Positions 1-9,844 are shown, counted from the first letter of the stretch. The stretch: DNA of 64,000 bases from Sphingomonas sp. 28-63-12 (GCA_002281535.1 NCGD01000005.1:68249-132248), one strand, 5' to 3'. A program made the numbers and translations. The notes: generated from the sequence alone by a model not told the origin.

Positions 1-424
1 GCGCCATTTCATGCGCAATTACCTGCGATAGCGGCCGGACCCCGCCAATCGGTCTGCCGTTAAAGACGCGATCCAATCCAGTGTCGCTGCGATTGACGAT
101 CAGCACCTCTGAATACGGGCGCGAGATGGCAAAGGCGCTGACGCTCGGCCCCGCGAGGACGCGCCATCGCCAGCCGCCATTTGTCAGAAATATTCGGCTG
201 CCCATGCCGGTTAGGGTGATCGCCGACATTTGGACCCGCTGGTCGGCCCGGGCGAGGATATCGACGATCGCCGGCGTAATCGGCGCCTCGGCAAACACAT
301 GGTGGCTGCCTATCTGCCGGCTGTAGGGAAAGTTCAGCTGTTCGGGTGCGTGCACGGCGCTGGCGCTCGCGACCGGCGCTGCCAAAGCGAGCAGCAAGCC
401 GGTGCGCGCGCCCAGCACGATCAC
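1..424 (-). CDS. Secreted protein of unknown function, cut by the window edge
   Basis: Only the first 141 or so codons are inside the window; the gene runs off the left end. The likely GTG start at 424 overlaps the icd stop (GTGTGA), so it is probably translated with icd; a second GTG lies at 418. The N-terminus has a short hydrophobic stretch ending in A-S-A-S-A, which looks like a signal peptide. The visible part has no domain I can name. The last complete residues read V-I-A-H-E-M-A, and the next codon begins with C, so an HExxH zinc-protease motif (HEMAH) is possible but cannot be confirmed. Function unknown. Confidence 0.6.
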   Translation of the reverse strand, partial: MIVLGARTGLLLALAAPVASASAVHAPEQLNFPYSRQIGSHHVFAEAPITPAIVDILARADQRVQMSAITLTGMGSRIFLTNGGWRWRVLAGPSVSAFAISRPYSEVLIVNRSDTGLDRVFNGRPIGGVRPLSQVIAHEMA

Positions 425-1635
425 ACACCCATCGCAGTTTCCAGATTGACCCGGACTTGTTCGAAAAACTGCTCGGTCGTCATCCAAGGCTGGTTGGGGC
501 CGATCAGCAGGGCAAGATCCTTGGTCATATGCCCGTTTTCAACGGTTTCGATGCAGATTCTTTCGAGCGTTTCGGCGAAGGCCGTCACTTCGGGGGTGTC
601 GTCGAACTTGCCGCGATATTTGAGGCCGCCGGTCCAGGCGAAGATCGAGGCGATCGGGTTGGTCGACGTTGCCTTGCCCTGCTCATGCTGACGGAAATGG
701 CGGGTAACGGTGCCGTGCGCAGCTTCCGCCTCGACAGTCTTGCCATCCGGGGTGAGCAGCACCGACGTCATCAGCCCGAGCGAGCCGAAGCCCTGGGCAA
801 CCTGATCCGATTGGACGTCGCCATCGTAATTCTTGCAGGCCCAGACGAATTCGCCATGCCATTTGAGCGCGCTGGCGACCATGTCGTCGATCAGACGATG
901 CTCATAGACAATGCCTGCCTCCTTGAATTTGTCCTTGAATTCGCTTTCGAAAACCTCGGCAAACAAATCCTTGAAGCGCCCGTCATAGGCTTTCAGAATC
1001 GTGTTCTTGGTCGACAGATAAACCGGCCATTTCAGGTTCAGGCCATAATGCATCGACGCGCGGGCGAAATCGCGGATCGAATCGTCGAGATTGTACATCG
1101 CCAGCGCAACACCCGGCGACGGATACTGGAAAACTTCGCGATCGATCACGGTGCCGTCGTCGCCTTCGAACACCATGCGCAGCTTGCCGGGGCCAGGGAC
1201 GAGGAAATCAGTGGCGCGATACTGATCGCCAAAGGCGTGGCGACCGACGACAATCGGGTGGGTCCAGCTTGGGATCAGCCGGGGCACATTCTTGATGACG
1301 ATCGGTTCACGGAAAATGGTGCCGCCCAGGATGTTGCGGATCGTGCCGTTGGGCGATTTCCACATTTTCTTGAGGCCGAATTCCTTCACCCGGTCCTCAT
1401 CGGGCGTGATGGTCGCGCATTTCACGCCCACGCCATATTTCTGGATGGCACGGGCCGATTCGACCGTGATCTTGTCGTCGGTCTCGTCGCGTTTCTCCAC
1501 GCCCAGATCATAATAATCGAGATCGATGTCGAGATAGGGAAGAATGAGCCGCTCACGGATCCACTGCCAGATGATCCGGGTCATCTCGTCGCCGTCGATT
1601 TCGACAACGGGTGTCTTCACCTTGATTTTCGCCAT
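421..1635 (-). CDS. icd: NADP-dependent isocitrate dehydrogenase
   Basis: Oxidatively decarboxylates isocitrate to 2-oxoglutarate in the TCA cycle and makes NADPH in the cytoplasm. The 404-residue protein begins [20 protein letters not shown] and belongs to the dimeric type found in alphaproteobacteria and eukaryotes, not the E. coli type. The isocitrate-binding motif SPNGTIRN lies near residue 94, and the cofactor-site segment [10 protein letters not shown] near residue 305. The length is normal for the family. It is divergent from psd, with about 155 bases between the start codons, and its stop overlaps the start of the next minus-strand gene. Confidence 0.97.
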   Translation of the reverse strand: MAKIKVKTPVVEIDGDEMTRIIWQWIRERLILPYLDIDLDYYDLGVEKRDETDDKITVESARAIQKYGVGVKCATITPDEDRVKEFGLKKMWKSPNGTIRNILGGTIFREPIVIKNVPRLIPSWTHPIVVGRHAFGDQYRATDFLVPGPGKLRMVFEGDDGTVIDREVFQYPSPGVALAMYNLDDSIRDFARASMHYGLNLKWPVYLSTKNTILKAYDGRFKDLFAEVFESEFKDKFKEAGIVYEHRLIDDMVASALKWHGEFVWACKNYDGDVQSDQVAQGFGSLGLMTSVLLTPDGKTVEAEAAHGTVTRHFRQHEQGKATSTNPIASIFAWTGGLKYRGKFDDTPEVTAFAETLERICIETVENGHMTKDLALLIGPNQPWMTTEQFFEQVRVNLETAMGV

Positions 1636-1790
1636 CGATTGCTCGCTTGTCCTTGGGGGAGGGGATATCAGGGCCGTCTAGGATGAAGGCCCGCGCCAAT
1701 CAACCTCTCCAAGCCGCGTAACGCGCCGTGACCGTCGGCAATTGGTGCCGACGCATTGAATTGCTGCACTGCGCAAGGTACAACCCCACC

Positions 1791-2519
1791 ATGCCATTGC
1801 CAGAAAAGCCGCCGATCGGCGGCGCCAGCGTCACGTGGCGCTTTCCTGATGTGCACCCGGAAGGGCGCAAATATGTGCTGATTGCCGGTGCGGTCGCGCT
1901 GCTGTCGCTGTTTGTGTGGGATATCATGACCTGGCCGCTGATCGGCCTGACGATCTGGGTGGCGGCGTTTTTCCGCGACCCCGTGCGGGTGACGCCGCAG
2001 GGCGATGATCTGATCACAGCGCCGGCGGATGGCCTGATCACCATGATCGAGCGGATGCCGGTTCCCCCCGAACTCGCCGGCGACAATTGTCTGGGGACGG
2101 CGCCGCTGGTGCGGGTGTCGATTTTCATGAGCGTGTTCGACGTCCATATCAATCGCACACCGATTGCCGGCACGATCCGCCAGGTAATTTATATTTCAGG
2201 CAAATTCCTCAATGCCGATCTCGACAAGGCCAGCGAGGAAAATGAGCGTCAGCATATTCTGGTCGAAGGCCGAAACGGTCGCAAGATCGGCTTTACCCAG
2301 ATTGCCGGACTGGTCGCCCGGCGCATCGTGGGTTTCGTCAAGGCAGGCGACATGGTGGCATCTGGCCAGCGAATCGGTTTGATCCGCTTCGGCAGCCGGG
2401 TCGATGTCTATCTGCCCGACGATATCGCATGCCAGGTTGTGCTTGGTCAGCGCAGCGTGGCCGGCGAGACGATCATCGGCCGCGCGCATGCAACCACCCC
2501 GATCGGGATAGCGCAGTGA
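1791..2519 (+). CDS. psd: Phosphatidylserine decarboxylase (short bacterial type)
   Basis: Converts phosphatidylserine to phosphatidylethanolamine at the inner membrane. From the ATG at 1791 the protein has 242 residues; an upstream in-frame start would add 21 residues that do not look like the family. Hydrophobic stretches at about residues 24-60 are followed by the F-F-R-D-P sequence typical of short Psd proteins. The self-cleavage motif F-G-S-R-V-D-V places the serine that becomes the pyruvoyl group at about residue 202. The next gene, pssA, makes its substrate, so the two form a phosphatidylethanolamine operon. Confidence 0.95.
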   Translation: MPLPEKPPIGGASVTWRFPDVHPEGRKYVLIAGAVALLSLFVWDIMTWPLIGLTIWVAAFFRDPVRVTPQGDDLITAPADGLITMIERMPVPPELAGDNCLGTAPLVRVSIFMSVFDVHINRTPIAGTIRQVIYISGKFLNADLDKASEENERQHILVEGRNGRKIGFTQIAGLVARRIVGFVKAGDMVASGQRIGLIRFGSRVDVYLPDDIACQVVLGQRSVAGETIIGRAHATTPIGIAQ

Positions 2520-2559
2520 TCATAGCCGGTCGGCGGACAGGGCAGATCGCGGTCCAGCA

Positions 2560-3339
2560 ATGAGGCGGCCAACCCCGCGCCCGGTCCGTGGCCTCCCGCT
2601 GCGGGCGGTGGCACCCAATGCGGTGACCGCATTGGCGCTGTGTTCCGGCCTGACCGGCATCCGCTTTGCGATTGCGGCGGAGTGGCAGCTGGCGGTGACG
2701 ATGATCATGATCGCTGGGGTGCTGGACGGACTCGATGGCAGGATCGCCCGGATGGTCCGTGGCGAAAGCCGGTTTGGCGCCGAGCTCGATTCGCTTTCCG
2801 ACGCCATTTCCTTTGGTGTGTCGCCCGCGTTGATTCTGTATCTCTGGTCGCTCGAGGCGTTTCCGAAAATCGGTTGGCTCTGTGCGCTGGTCTTCGCGGT
2901 GTTCTGTGCGCTGCGTCTGGCGCGGTTCAACGCGGCGATCGATGTGGCCGACCAGCCGCACAAGCTGGCGGGATTCCTTACCGGCATCCCTGCACCCGCC
3001 GGCGCCGGCCTGGCGATGCTGCCACTTTATTTATGGTTCTGGACCGGTGAGGCTGTGTTTCGGTCACCCTGGCTGGTGGCGCCCTGGATCGCGATTGTCG
3101 CGGTCATGATGGTGTCGAGCATGGCGACCTATAGCTGGTCCTCGCTCAAACTACGCAGCTCGATCCGCTTCGAGGCGATCGCCGTTGTCGTGCTGCTCGG
3201 CGCGGCGCTGGTGTCTGCGCCTTGGCATACGCTGACATTTATTTGCATCGCCTATCTATTGTCGATGCCGTTCAGCATTCGGGGCTATGCCCGGATCAGG
3301 CGGCTGCGCGCAAAGCCTGCGGCCGTGCCGCTGCCATGA
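2560..3339 (+). CDS. pssA: CDP-diacylglycerol-serine O-phosphatidyltransferase
   Basis: Makes phosphatidylserine from CDP-diacylglycerol and serine in the inner membrane. The 259-residue protein has several membrane segments. The CDP-alcohol phosphotransferase signature D-x2-DG-x2-AR-x8-G-x3-D-x3-D is complete at residues 56-81. The ATG at 2560 is the first usable start after the psd stop at 2519. Its 3' end overlaps the convergent small gene at 3296-3508 by 44 bases. Confidence 0.95.
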   Translation: MRRPTPRPVRGLPLRAVAPNAVTALALCSGLTGIRFAIAAEWQLAVTMIMIAGVLDGLDGRIARMVRGESRFGAELDSLSDAISFGVSPALILYLWSLEAFPKIGWLCALVFAVFCALRLARFNAAIDVADQPHKLAGFLTGIPAPAGAGLAMLPLYLWFWTGEAVFRSPWLVAPWIAIVAVMMVSSMATYSWSSLKLRSSIRFEAIAVVVLLGAALVSAPWHTLTFICIAYLLSMPFSIRGYARIRRLRAKPAAVPLP

Positions 3340-3508
3340 CCGGCCGCCGCCACACCACCGGACGTGCCGATACGCTGCGGACCGCTGGTTGACTGGTCAC
3401 GAACAAGGCGACGATCCGGGGCATGGCGGGGACAAGCGTTGTCGCCATCACCGCAAATACGGTGACAAGGGCGATCGAGAATAGCGTCAGGCTCAACAGT
3501 ACCATCAT
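3296..3508 (-). CDS. Small membrane protein with an SOS-type promoter
   Basis: A 70-residue protein I cannot assign to a family. Residues 2 to about 35 are strongly hydrophobic (MMVLLSLTLFSIALVTVFAV at the start), consistent with one membrane segment; the rest is rich in Arg, Ala and Pro. The start is well supported: GGAGG lies at 3517-3521, eight bases before the ATG at 3508, and a second ATG follows directly. About 90 bases upstream, on the same strand, is a TTGACA box with GAAC-N7-GAAC inside the promoter. A membrane protein made under DNA damage would recall SidA, the SOS-induced division inhibitor of Caulobacter, but that role is inference. The gene is convergent with pssA and overlaps its last 44 bases. 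Confidence 0.65.
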   Translation of the reverse strand: MMVLLSLTLFSIALVTVFAVMATTLVPAMPRIVALFVTSQPAVRSVSARPVVWRRPVMAAARPQALRAAA

Positions 3509-3595
3509 TGTTCAATCCTCCGTATCCGTCCGAAATGTCCCGATCGCCCTGACGAGCAGCGATGACATTTGTTCCATGTACGCTCTACGAACCCT

Positions 3596-3624
3596 ATATG
3601 TTCCGTTCATGTTCCAACTGTCAA
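3596..3624 (-). promoter_or_regulatory. Promoter with a LexA (SOS) box
   Basis: Read on the minus strand, TTGACA at 3624-3619 is a perfect -35 box. GAAC-ATGAACG-GAAC lies at 3614-3600, matching the alphaproteobacterial LexA site GAAC-N7-GAAC. A weak TATA-like -10 falls around 3593-3601. A second half-site in opposite orientation makes GAAC-N7-GTTC across 3589-3603, read on the plus strand. A bound repressor would cover the spacer and block RNA polymerase. The promoter points at the small membrane protein starting at 3508. An effect on rpsB, which starts at 3761 on the other strand, cannot be excluded. Confidence 0.6.
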
Positions 3625-3701
3625 CCCTTGATTCGATTGGCTGCGTCGGCTAAGCGCCGCGCCTCAACCCCGCATGGGAAGCGCACATCACCGGTGTCCA
3701 G

Positions 3702-3716
3702 CAAGGCGAAGCCTTG
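3702..3716 (+). other. Hairpin in the rpsB leader
   Basis: CAAGGC-GAA-GCCTTG is a perfect six-base-pair stem with a three-base loop, 44 bases before the rpsB start. Leaders of S2 operons are often autoregulated by S2, so this may be part of such an element, but I cannot match it to a known structure. Confidence 0.3.
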
Positions 3717-3760
3717 TCGGATATTTGCTTCCCAGAGGACAAACCGGAAAGGAATTATCT

Positions 3761-4636
3761 ATGGCGGCACCAGTCGTCACCATGCAGCAATTGCTCGAAA
3801 CAGGCGCGCATTTCGGCCACCAGACCCACCGCTGGAACCCGAAGATGAAGCCCTATATCTTTGGCGACCGCAACGGCGTCCACATCCTCGATCTGTCGCA
3901 GACCGTGCCGCTGTTCGCGCGCGCGCTCGAATTCGTCGCGGCATCGACTGCGTCGGGCGGGAAGGTGCTGTTCGTCGGCACCAAGCGCCAGGCACAGGAG
4001 CCTGTGGCCGACGCGGCGCGCCGTTCGGGCCAGCATTTCGTCAACCATCGCTGGCTGGGCGGCATGCTCACCAACTGGAAGACGATTTCGGGCTCGATCA
4101 AGCGGCTCAAGACGCTTGAAGAGCAGCTCTCGGGCGACACGACGGGACTTACCAAGAAGGAAGTCCTCCAGCTCACCCGTGAGAAGGACAAGCTTGACCT
4201 GTCGCTGGGCGGCATTCGCGACATGGGTGGCATTCCGGACGTGATGTTCGTGATCGACGCCAACAAGGAAGAACTGGCGATCAAGGAAGCCAACACGCTG
4301 GGTATTCCCGTCGTTGCGATCCTTGATTCGAATGTTTCGCCTGACGGGATCGCTTTCCCGGTTCCCGCGAATGACGACGCCAGCCGCGCGATCCGCCTGT
4401 ATTGTGAGGCGATTGCGATTGCCGCAACGCGTGGTGGCCAGCAGCAGCAGGCCGCCAGCGGTCGTGATCTGGGCGCAATGGATGAGCCCCCGGCTGAAGA
4501 AGCACTGGCAGCACCGGCCGTGGAAGTTGCAGCAGCGCCTGCTGCGACCGCACCAGCCGCCGCCGAGCCGGAAATGGTTGCTGCGGCATCCATGCCTGAA
4601 ACCGCCGTTGCAGGTGAGCAGCAGCTCGACGCCTAA
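3761..4636 (+). CDS. rpsB: 30S ribosomal protein S2
   Basis: Small-subunit ribosomal protein. The start at 3761 ([20 protein letters not shown]) matches the family and follows an AAGGA ribosome binding site; a longer reading frame upstream to 3674 adds unrelated sequence. Residues 1 to about 235 form the conserved S2 body, with H-F-G-H-Q near residue 16 and F-V-G-T-K near residue 70. The last 50 or so residues are a low-complexity tail rich in Ala, Pro and Glu, a common extension in alphaproteobacteria. The protein has 291 residues and is followed by tsf as usual. Confidence 0.97.
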   Translation: MAAPVVTMQQLLETGAHFGHQTHRWNPKMKPYIFGDRNGVHILDLSQTVPLFARALEFVAASTASGGKVLFVGTKRQAQEPVADAARRSGQHFVNHRWLGGMLTNWKTISGSIKRLKTLEEQLSGDTTGLTKKEVLQLTREKDKLDLSLGGIRDMGGIPDVMFVIDANKEELAIKEANTLGIPVVAILDSNVSPDGIAFPVPANDDASRAIRLYCEAIAIAATRGGQQQQAASGRDLGAMDEPPAEEALAAPAVEVAAAPAATAPAAAEPEMVAAASMPETAVAGEQQLDA

Positions 4637-4652
4637 AGGCGTCGCTGAACTG

Positions 4653-4702
4653 AAATATGGACGGGGTAGGGCGCAAGCCTTCCCCCGTCCGTACCCATAT
4701 TT
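4653..4702 (+). terminator. Long hairpin between rpsB and tsf
   Basis: AAATATGG at 4653-4660 pairs with CCATATTT at 4695-4702, and GGACGGGG at 4659-4666 pairs with CCCCGTCC at 4683-4690. There is no T run right after it. It may lower read-through from rpsB to tsf or protect the rpsB 3' end rather than stop transcription fully. Confidence 0.5.
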
Positions 4703-4723
4703 GACGAAGATAAGGATTGAGAC

Positions 4724-5647
4724 ATGGCCGAGATCACAGCCGCCGCCGTCAAGGATCTGCGCGAAAAGAGCGGCGCGGGCATGATGGATTGCAAAAAGGC
4801 ACTCACAGAAGCGAATGGCGACATGGATGCCGCCATGGATTGGTTGCGCACCAAGGGGCTTGCTTCGGCTGCCAAAAAATCGAGCCGTACCGCCGCAGAG
4901 GGCCTGGTTGGCGTCGAAGTTTCGGGCACCAAGGGTGCCGTCGTCGAGGTCAATTCCGAGACCGATTTCGTGGCCAAGAACGAGCAGTTCCAGACGTTCG
5001 TGCGCGACGTGACCTCGGTTGCGCTTGAGCTGGGTGATTCGATCGAAACCATCAAGGCAGCGCATCTCGGCGGCAAGACCGTTGATGAAGTGCTGACCAA
5101 CAACATCGCGACGATCGGCGAAAATCAGAATCTGCGTCGCGCCAAGCGGCTCGAAGTCAGCAGCGGCGCGATCGTGCCCTATGTCCACAATGCGGCGGCC
5201 CCTGGGCTTGGCAAGATCGGCGTGCTGGTTGCGCTTGAGAGTGATGCCGATGCCGATGTGCTGTTGCCGCTTGGCAAGCAGATTGCGATGCATATTGCAG
5301 CCGCTTTCCCGCTGGCGCTCAACGAAGAGGATCTTGATCCCGAGATCGTCGCCCGCGAGCGTGCGATTGCGACCGAGAAGGCAGCCGAAAGCGGCAAGCC
5401 GGCCGAGATCGTCGCCAAGATGGTCGACGGCGCGATCGCCAAATATCGCAAGGAAAACGCCCTGGTTAGCCAGCTGCTGGTGATGGACGGCAAGACCAAG
5501 ATCTCAGACGTTGTTGCCAATGCTGCCAAGGCGGCCGGCAAGGCGATCCTGCTCAAGGACTATGTCCGCTTCCAGTTGGGCGAGGGCATTGAGCGCGAAA
5601 CCAGCGATTTCGCGGCTGAAGTTGCCGCCGCTGCCGGCGTCAACTGA
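4724..5647 (+). CDS. tsf: Translation elongation factor Ts
   Basis: Exchanges GDP for GTP on EF-Tu. The 307-residue protein begins [20 protein letters not shown], the typical N-terminal UBA-like domain, followed by M-D-C-K-K-A-L. The segment T-D-F-V-A-K-N-E near residue 80, which contacts EF-Tu, is present. An AAGGA-type binding site lies a few bases before the ATG. It is second in the rpsB-tsf pair, after a hairpin in the intergenic space. Confidence 0.97.
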   Translation: MAEITAAAVKDLREKSGAGMMDCKKALTEANGDMDAAMDWLRTKGLASAAKKSSRTAAEGLVGVEVSGTKGAVVEVNSETDFVAKNEQFQTFVRDVTSVALELGDSIETIKAAHLGGKTVDEVLTNNIATIGENQNLRRAKRLEVSSGAIVPYVHNAAAPGLGKIGVLVALESDADADVLLPLGKQIAMHIAAAFPLALNEEDLDPEIVARERAIATEKAAESGKPAEIVAKMVDGAIAKYRKENALVSQLLVMDGKTKISDVVANAAKAAGKAILLKDYVRFQLGEGIERETSDFAAEVAAAAGVN

Positions 5648-5655
5648 TCACATAA

Positions 5656-5685
5656 GGGGTGGACCGGCACGGGCCGGCCCACCCC
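5656..5685 (+). terminator. Hairpin after tsf
   Basis: GGGGTGG at 5656-5662 pairs with CCACCCC at 5679-5685, with inner pairing CCGGC/GCCGG. It begins nine bases after the tsf stop. Only GATTT follows, so the U-tract is weak. It probably ends most rpsB-tsf transcripts. Confidence 0.6.
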
Positions 5686-5838
5686 GATTTGGTAACGCGA
5701 TGATGCGGTGCGTGGCCCGCATGAATCGTACCGGCATGGACCGGCGATGGTGCGATCGTCACCGGTATCAGTGCTTGGCACGGTGAAGGGGGCCTACTAA
5801 GGTCGCGCCGCTGCCCTGCCCAAGCGCAAGTTGGATCG

Positions 5839-6567
5839 ATGACCATACCCAAATTCAAGCGTATCCTGCTCAAGCTGTCCGGAGAGGCAGCGATGGGCGA
5901 TCAAACCTTCGGGATCGACCCGGCGACCGTGGCGCGTGTCGCGGGCGAAGTGAAACAAGCCAAAGACGCTGGCTATCAGCTGTGCCTGGTGATCGGCGGG
6001 GGCAACATCTTCCGCGGCATGGCTGGTGCGGCCAAGGGCATGGACCGGGCGACCGCCGATTATATGGGCATGCTGGCCACGGTGATGAACGCGCTGGCTA
6101 TGCAGGACGCGCTCGAGCGGCTCGGCGTTGAAACCCGCGTGCAATCGGCAATCCCGATGGCGAGTGTGTGTGAACCCTATATTCGGCGCCGGGCAGAACG
6201 GCATCTCGAGAAGAACCGCGTGGTGATCTTCGCGGCCGGCACCGGCAGTCCCTATTTCACGACGGATTCGGGTGCTGCGTTACGTGCGGCCGAAATGCGC
6301 TGCGACGCGCTGCTGAAAGGTACCAGCGTCGACGGGGTGTATAATGCCGATCCCAAGATTGACCCTGATGCCGTGCGCTATCAGCAATTGACCTTCAGCC
6401 GGGTGCTGTCCGACGACCTAAAGGTGATGGATGCCAGCGCGGTTGCGCTCTGCCGCGATAACGATATTCCGATTGTCGTCTTCAATATCCGCGAAACCGG
6501 GAACCTTGCTCGGGTGTTGCGCGGTGAAGGGACCTCGACAATCGTCAACAACCAGACGGAGAACTGA
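5839..6567 (+). CDS. pyrH: UMP kinase
   Basis: Phosphorylates UMP to UDP with ATP in pyrimidine nucleotide synthesis. The 242-residue protein begins [17 protein letters not shown], the amino-acid-kinase fold signature. It shows G-G-G-N-I-F-R-G near residue 54 and D-G-V-Y-N-A-D-P-K near residue 166, both family motifs. It is followed by frr with one base between stop and start, the usual bacterial pyrH-frr order. Confidence 0.97.
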   Translation: MTIPKFKRILLKLSGEAAMGDQTFGIDPATVARVAGEVKQAKDAGYQLCLVIGGGNIFRGMAGAAKGMDRATADYMGMLATVMNALAMQDALERLGVETRVQSAIPMASVCEPYIRRRAERHLEKNRVVIFAAGTGSPYFTTDSGAALRAAEMRCDALLKGTSVDGVYNADPKIDPDAVRYQQLTFSRVLSDDLKVMDASAVALCRDNDIPIVVFNIRETGNLARVLRGEGTSTIVNNQTEN

Positions 6568-6568
6568 C

Positions 6569-7126
6569 ATGGCCGCTTATGACAAGGCCGATCTCGAACG
6601 GCGCATGGCCGGCAGCGTTGAAGCGCTGAAAGGCGATCTGGTCGGTCTGCGGACAGGCCGTGCCAGCACCTCGCTGCTCGATCCGATCACCGTTGAAGTC
6701 TATGGGTCGCAGATGCCGCTTAATCAGGTTGCGACGGTGTCGGTCCCCGAATCGCGGCTTATTTCGGTGCAGGTTTGGGACAAGGGTAATGTCGGCCCCT
6801 GCGACAAGGCAATCCGATCGGCGGGGCTGGGGCTCAACCCGATCGTCGATGGCACCACATTGCGTATTCCGATCCCCGACCTGACCGAAGAGCGCCGCAA
6901 GGAGCTTGCCAAACTGGCCGGGCAATATGCCGAAAAGGCCCGGATTGCCGCGCGCAACGTAAGACGCGATGGCATGGAAAGCCTGAAGCTGGACGAAAAG
7001 AAGAATGTTTTTGGCGAAGATGAACGCAAGCGCCTCGAAACCGAGGTGCAGAAGCTGACCGACGCGACGATCGCCGACATCGACGCTGCTGCCAGCGCCA
7101 AGGAAAAAGAAATTCTCGGCAAGTGA
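6569..7126 (+). CDS. frr: Ribosome recycling factor
   Basis: Splits post-termination ribosomes together with EF-G. From the ATG at 6569 the protein has 185 residues, the normal length. It shows G-L-R-T-G-R-A near residue 27, the helical segment with E-E-R-R-K-E-L, and R-N-V-R-R-D near residue 129. The start is one base after the pyrH stop; a longer frame reaching into pyrH is not supported. The stop overlaps the uppS start. Confidence 0.97.
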   Translation: MAAYDKADLERRMAGSVEALKGDLVGLRTGRASTSLLDPITVEVYGSQMPLNQVATVSVPESRLISVQVWDKGNVGPCDKAIRSAGLGLNPIVDGTTLRIPIPDLTEERRKELAKLAGQYAEKARIAARNVRRDGMESLKLDEKKNVFGEDERKRLETEVQKLTDATIADIDAAASAKEKEILGK

Positions 7127-7866
7127 TCCCGCAGCCCGCCAATGTGCCGCAAACGGCGGGAGAAGAAGGCGCATTGCCGCGCCATGTTGCCATCATCATG
7201 GACGGCAATGGGCGATGGGCGAAGCAACGCCATCTGCCGCGGCTGGCCGGACATCGCAAAGGCGTGGAAGCCGCAAGGCGCATCACTCGCGCCGCACGGG
7301 CGCTGGGGATTGAGGCGCTGACGCTCTATGCCTTTTCGTCGGAGAACTGGCGCCGGCCCGAAGAAGAGGTCGGTGACCTAATGGGCCTGTTGCGGCTGTT
7401 CATTCGCAGCGATCTTGACGAAATGGTGCGCGAAAACGTGCGGTTGCGCGTGATCGGCGATTATAGCCGTTTTTCGCCCGATATTGTCGCACTGGTCGAC
7501 GATGCGCTGGCACGCACCGCCGCCAATGACGGCCCGATCCTGGTGATTGCCCTCAATTACGGTGCGCGCGCTGAGCTGGCCGCTGCCGCGCGGGCGCTCG
7601 CCCGGCAGGTGCGCGACGGCACAATCGAGATTGATGCGATCGACGAGGCGGCGATTGAACGCCATCTCGATACCAATGATCTGCCGCCGCTCGATCTGCT
7701 GATCCGGACGTCGGGGGAGCATCGGCTGTCCAATTTCCTGCTCTGGCAGTCTGCCTATACCGAGCTGCTGTTCGTCGACACGCTATGGCCCGATTTCGAC
7801 GAAGCAGCATTGCGCGACGCTGTGGCATCATTTGGCCGGCGTCAGCGGCGCTTTGGCGGCTTGTGA
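7123..7866 (+). CDS. uppS: Isoprenyl transferase (undecaprenyl diphosphate synthase)
   Basis: Makes the C55 lipid carrier for peptidoglycan by adding isopentenyl units to farnesyl diphosphate. The 247-residue protein has I-I-M-D-G-N-G-R-W with the catalytic Asp at residue 27, F-S-S-E-N-W-R-R-P near residue 66, and [11 protein letters not shown] near residue 194. The GTG start at 7123 overlaps the frr stop (GTGA), implying coupled translation. Its stop overlaps the cdsA start in the same way. Confidence 0.96.
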   Translation: MIPQPANVPQTAGEEGALPRHVAIIMDGNGRWAKQRHLPRLAGHRKGVEAARRITRAARALGIEALTLYAFSSENWRRPEEEVGDLMGLLRLFIRSDLDEMVRENVRLRVIGDYSRFSPDIVALVDDALARTAANDGPILVIALNYGARAELAAAARALARQVRDGTIEIDAIDEAAIERHLDTNDLPPLDLLIRTSGEHRLSNFLLWQSAYTELLFVDTLWPDFDEAALRDAVASFGRRQRRFGGL

Positions 7867-8690
7867 GCACGCCCGATCAGACACTGAAGCGCACCGAGCT
7901 TGTGACGCGGACCGTGGCGGGTCTGGCGATGGCTGGCTTCACGCTGACAATGCTGTGGCTGGGCGGCATCGCCTTTTGGCTGACGACCGTTTTGCTCGGC
8001 CTTGGCGTGATCGTCGAATGGGCCAATCTCGCCAAGGCGGATGCGGCGACAAAGCGCCTGATGTTGTTCACCCTGTCGGTGCCGCTGGCGATCATGTGTC
8101 CGTTGGCGGCCGGGCCCAATTTCTTCGCGCTCGGGCTGATCTTTGCCGCCGCGATCTTTACCCTGGCGACGACGCGGCGGCCGGATCTGGCCGCGGGGAT
8201 GCTCTATACCGGGTTGCCGGTGCTCGCGCTGTTGCTGATCCGCAAGCAGCCCGATGGGCTGATGATGACGATTTGGGCGATGGCGCTGGTCTGGGTTTGC
8301 GATGTCGGCGCGTTCTTCGTCGGTCGGGCGATCGGCGGCGTGCGGCTGGCGCCGATGATCAGCCCCAACAAGACCTGGGCTGGCTTTGTCGGCGGCATGG
8401 TCGCGGCGGCGGCATTCGGCGCCGTCATGCATATCGGCTGGGGTCTGCCATGGCGATTGACGCTGGCCACGCCGGCGCTGGCGATTGTGGCGCAGGCAGG
8501 CGATCTTTATGAAAGCTGGTTGAAGCGCCGGGCAGGCGTGAAAGACAGTGGCACGTTGCTGCCGGGGCATGGCGGTCTGATGGATCGGGTGGATGGCCTG
8601 ATCCCGGTCGCGCCGATCGCTGCTTTCCTGGTGATGCTGCCCGAAATAGAAGAATTGCTGATGGAATTGCTGCGGGGACTTTGGGCATGA
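7863..8690 (+). CDS. cdsA: Phosphatidate cytidylyltransferase
   Basis: Makes CDP-diacylglycerol, the precursor used by pssA, from phosphatidate and CTP in the inner membrane. With the GTG start at 7863, which overlaps the uppS stop, the protein has 275 residues and many hydrophobic segments. The CDS signature is present near the C-terminus: S-W-L-K-R-R-A-G-V-K-D-S-G, then L-P-G-H-G-G-L-M-D-R-V-D. It overlaps dxr by ATGA. Confidence 0.96.
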   Translation: MSTPDQTLKRTELVTRTVAGLAMAGFTLTMLWLGGIAFWLTTVLLGLGVIVEWANLAKADAATKRLMLFTLSVPLAIMCPLAAGPNFFALGLIFAAAIFTLATTRRPDLAAGMLYTGLPVLALLLIRKQPDGLMMTIWAMALVWVCDVGAFFVGRAIGGVRLAPMISPNKTWAGFVGGMVAAAAFGAVMHIGWGLPWRLTLATPALAIVAQAGDLYESWLKRRAGVKDSGTLLPGHGGLMDRVDGLIPVAPIAAFLVMLPEIEELLMELLRGLWA

Positions 8691-9844
8691 AGAGCGTAAC
8701 GATATTGGGGGCAACGGGGTCGATCGGCACTTCGACGCTCGACCTCATCGAGCGCGAGCCTGACAATTTCCAGGTGCTGGCGCTAACCGCCAATGGCGAT
8801 GTCGCCAAGCTTGCCGCTGCCGCGATCCGAACCAATGCGCGCCGCGCCGTTGTCGCTGACGAACGCTACCTGTCCGATTTGCGCGCGGCGCTGGCCGGCA
8901 CCGGCATCGAGACAGCAGGTGGCGCCCTGGCCTTGTGCGAAGCCGCGGCGATGGGCGCGGACGTAACGATGGCCGCGATCGTCGGCTGTGCCGGACTCGA
9001 ACCCGTGCTGGCGGCGATCGGGCAGGGCGGGACGATCATCCTGGCGAACAAGGAGCCGCTGGTTTCGGCAGGCGATGTCATCCTTGCAGCGGCGGCGGCG
9101 GCGGGCGCGACCTTGTTGCCGGCCGATTCGGAACACAATGCCATTTTTCAATGCTTCGATGCTGCACGCCCCCATCGGGTGCGGCGGATCATCCTGACGG
9201 CGAGCGGCGGTCCGTTCCGCGACAAGTCATTGGCGGAAATGCGGCACATGACCCTGGAACAGGCGGTTGCGCATCCGAACTGGTCGATGGGGGCCAAGAT
9301 ATCAGTCGATTCGGCGACGTTGATGAACAAGGGGCTCGAACTGATCGAGGCCGCCCGGCTGTTTCCGGTCGCGAATCACCAGATCGAGATTATCGTCCAC
9401 CGCCAATCGGTTATCCATTCGATGGTCGAATATGTCGATGGCTCAGTCCTGGCCCAGCTCGGGCCGCCCGACATGCGCACCCCGATTGCCTATTGCCTGG
9501 CCTGGCCGGATCGGATGGCCGCGCCGATGGCACCGCTCGATCTGGTCGCGATCGGCCGGCTCGATTTCGAAGCGCCCGATCCGGTGCGCTTTCCCGCGCT
9601 GCGGCTGGCGCGTGAGGCGCTCGAGGCAGGCGGTGCGCGGCCAGCGATCCTGAACGCTGCGAATGAGGTTGCGGTTGCGGCTTTTCTGGAAAGACGGATT
9701 GGCTTCCTCGAAATTGCCGCAATCGTCGAAGATACGCTGAGTGGCTATGACCCGGCTGCCCCGGAAGCGCTTGAAGCGGTGCTGGCGGTTGATGCCGAAG
9801 CGCGCAGGTTTGCGGGCGAGCGTGTAAAGGATTGCGTCGTTTGA
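8687..9844 (+). CDS. dxr: 1-deoxy-D-xylulose-5-phosphate reductoisomerase
   Basis: Second step of the MEP isoprenoid pathway, feeding uppS. The ATG at 8687 overlaps the cdsA stop and gives 385 residues. The NADPH-binding G-A-T-G-S-I-G lies at the N-terminus, N-K-E-P-L-V near residue 120, and the metal-binding segment A-D-S-E-H-N-A-I-F-Q near residue 147. K-I-S-V-D-S-A-T-L-M-N-K-G follows. The length is normal for the family. Confidence 0.97.
   Translation: MKSVTILGATGSIGTSTLDLIEREPDNFQVLALTANGDVAKLAAAAIRTNARRAVVADERYLSDLRAALAGTGIETAGGALALCEAAAMGADVTMAAIVGCAGLEPVLAAIGQGGTIILANKEPLVSAGDVILAAAAAAGATLLPADSEHNAIFQCFDAARPHRVRRIILTASGGPFRDKSLAEMRHMTLEQAVAHPNWSMGAKISVDSATLMNKGLELIEAARLFPVANHQIEIIVHRQSVIHSMVEYVDGSVLAQLGPPDMRTPIAYCLAWPDRMAAPMAPLDLVAIGRLDFEAPDPVRFPALRLAREALEAGGARPAILNAANEVAVAAFLERRIGFLEIAAIVEDTLSGYDPAAPEALEAVLAVDAEARRFAGERVKDCVV

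Noticed and set aside
346-1686. Plus-strand open frame of 446 codons across icd
   Set aside because: Antisense to icd; the protein has no recognisable motif.
3674-3760. Upstream extension of rpsB
   Set aside because: The open frame continues but has no start-site support; the ATG at 3761 has a ribosome binding site and matches the family start.
3755-5293. Long minus-strand open frame of 512 codons across rpsB and tsf
   Set aside because: It is antisense to two certain genes, spans their gap, and its composition (rich in His, Arg, Gly) is typical of a shadow frame in GC-rich DNA.
5648-5838. Sigma-54 type promoter before pyrH
   Set aside because: TTGGCACGG resembles the -24 element, but the GC element at -12 is missing.
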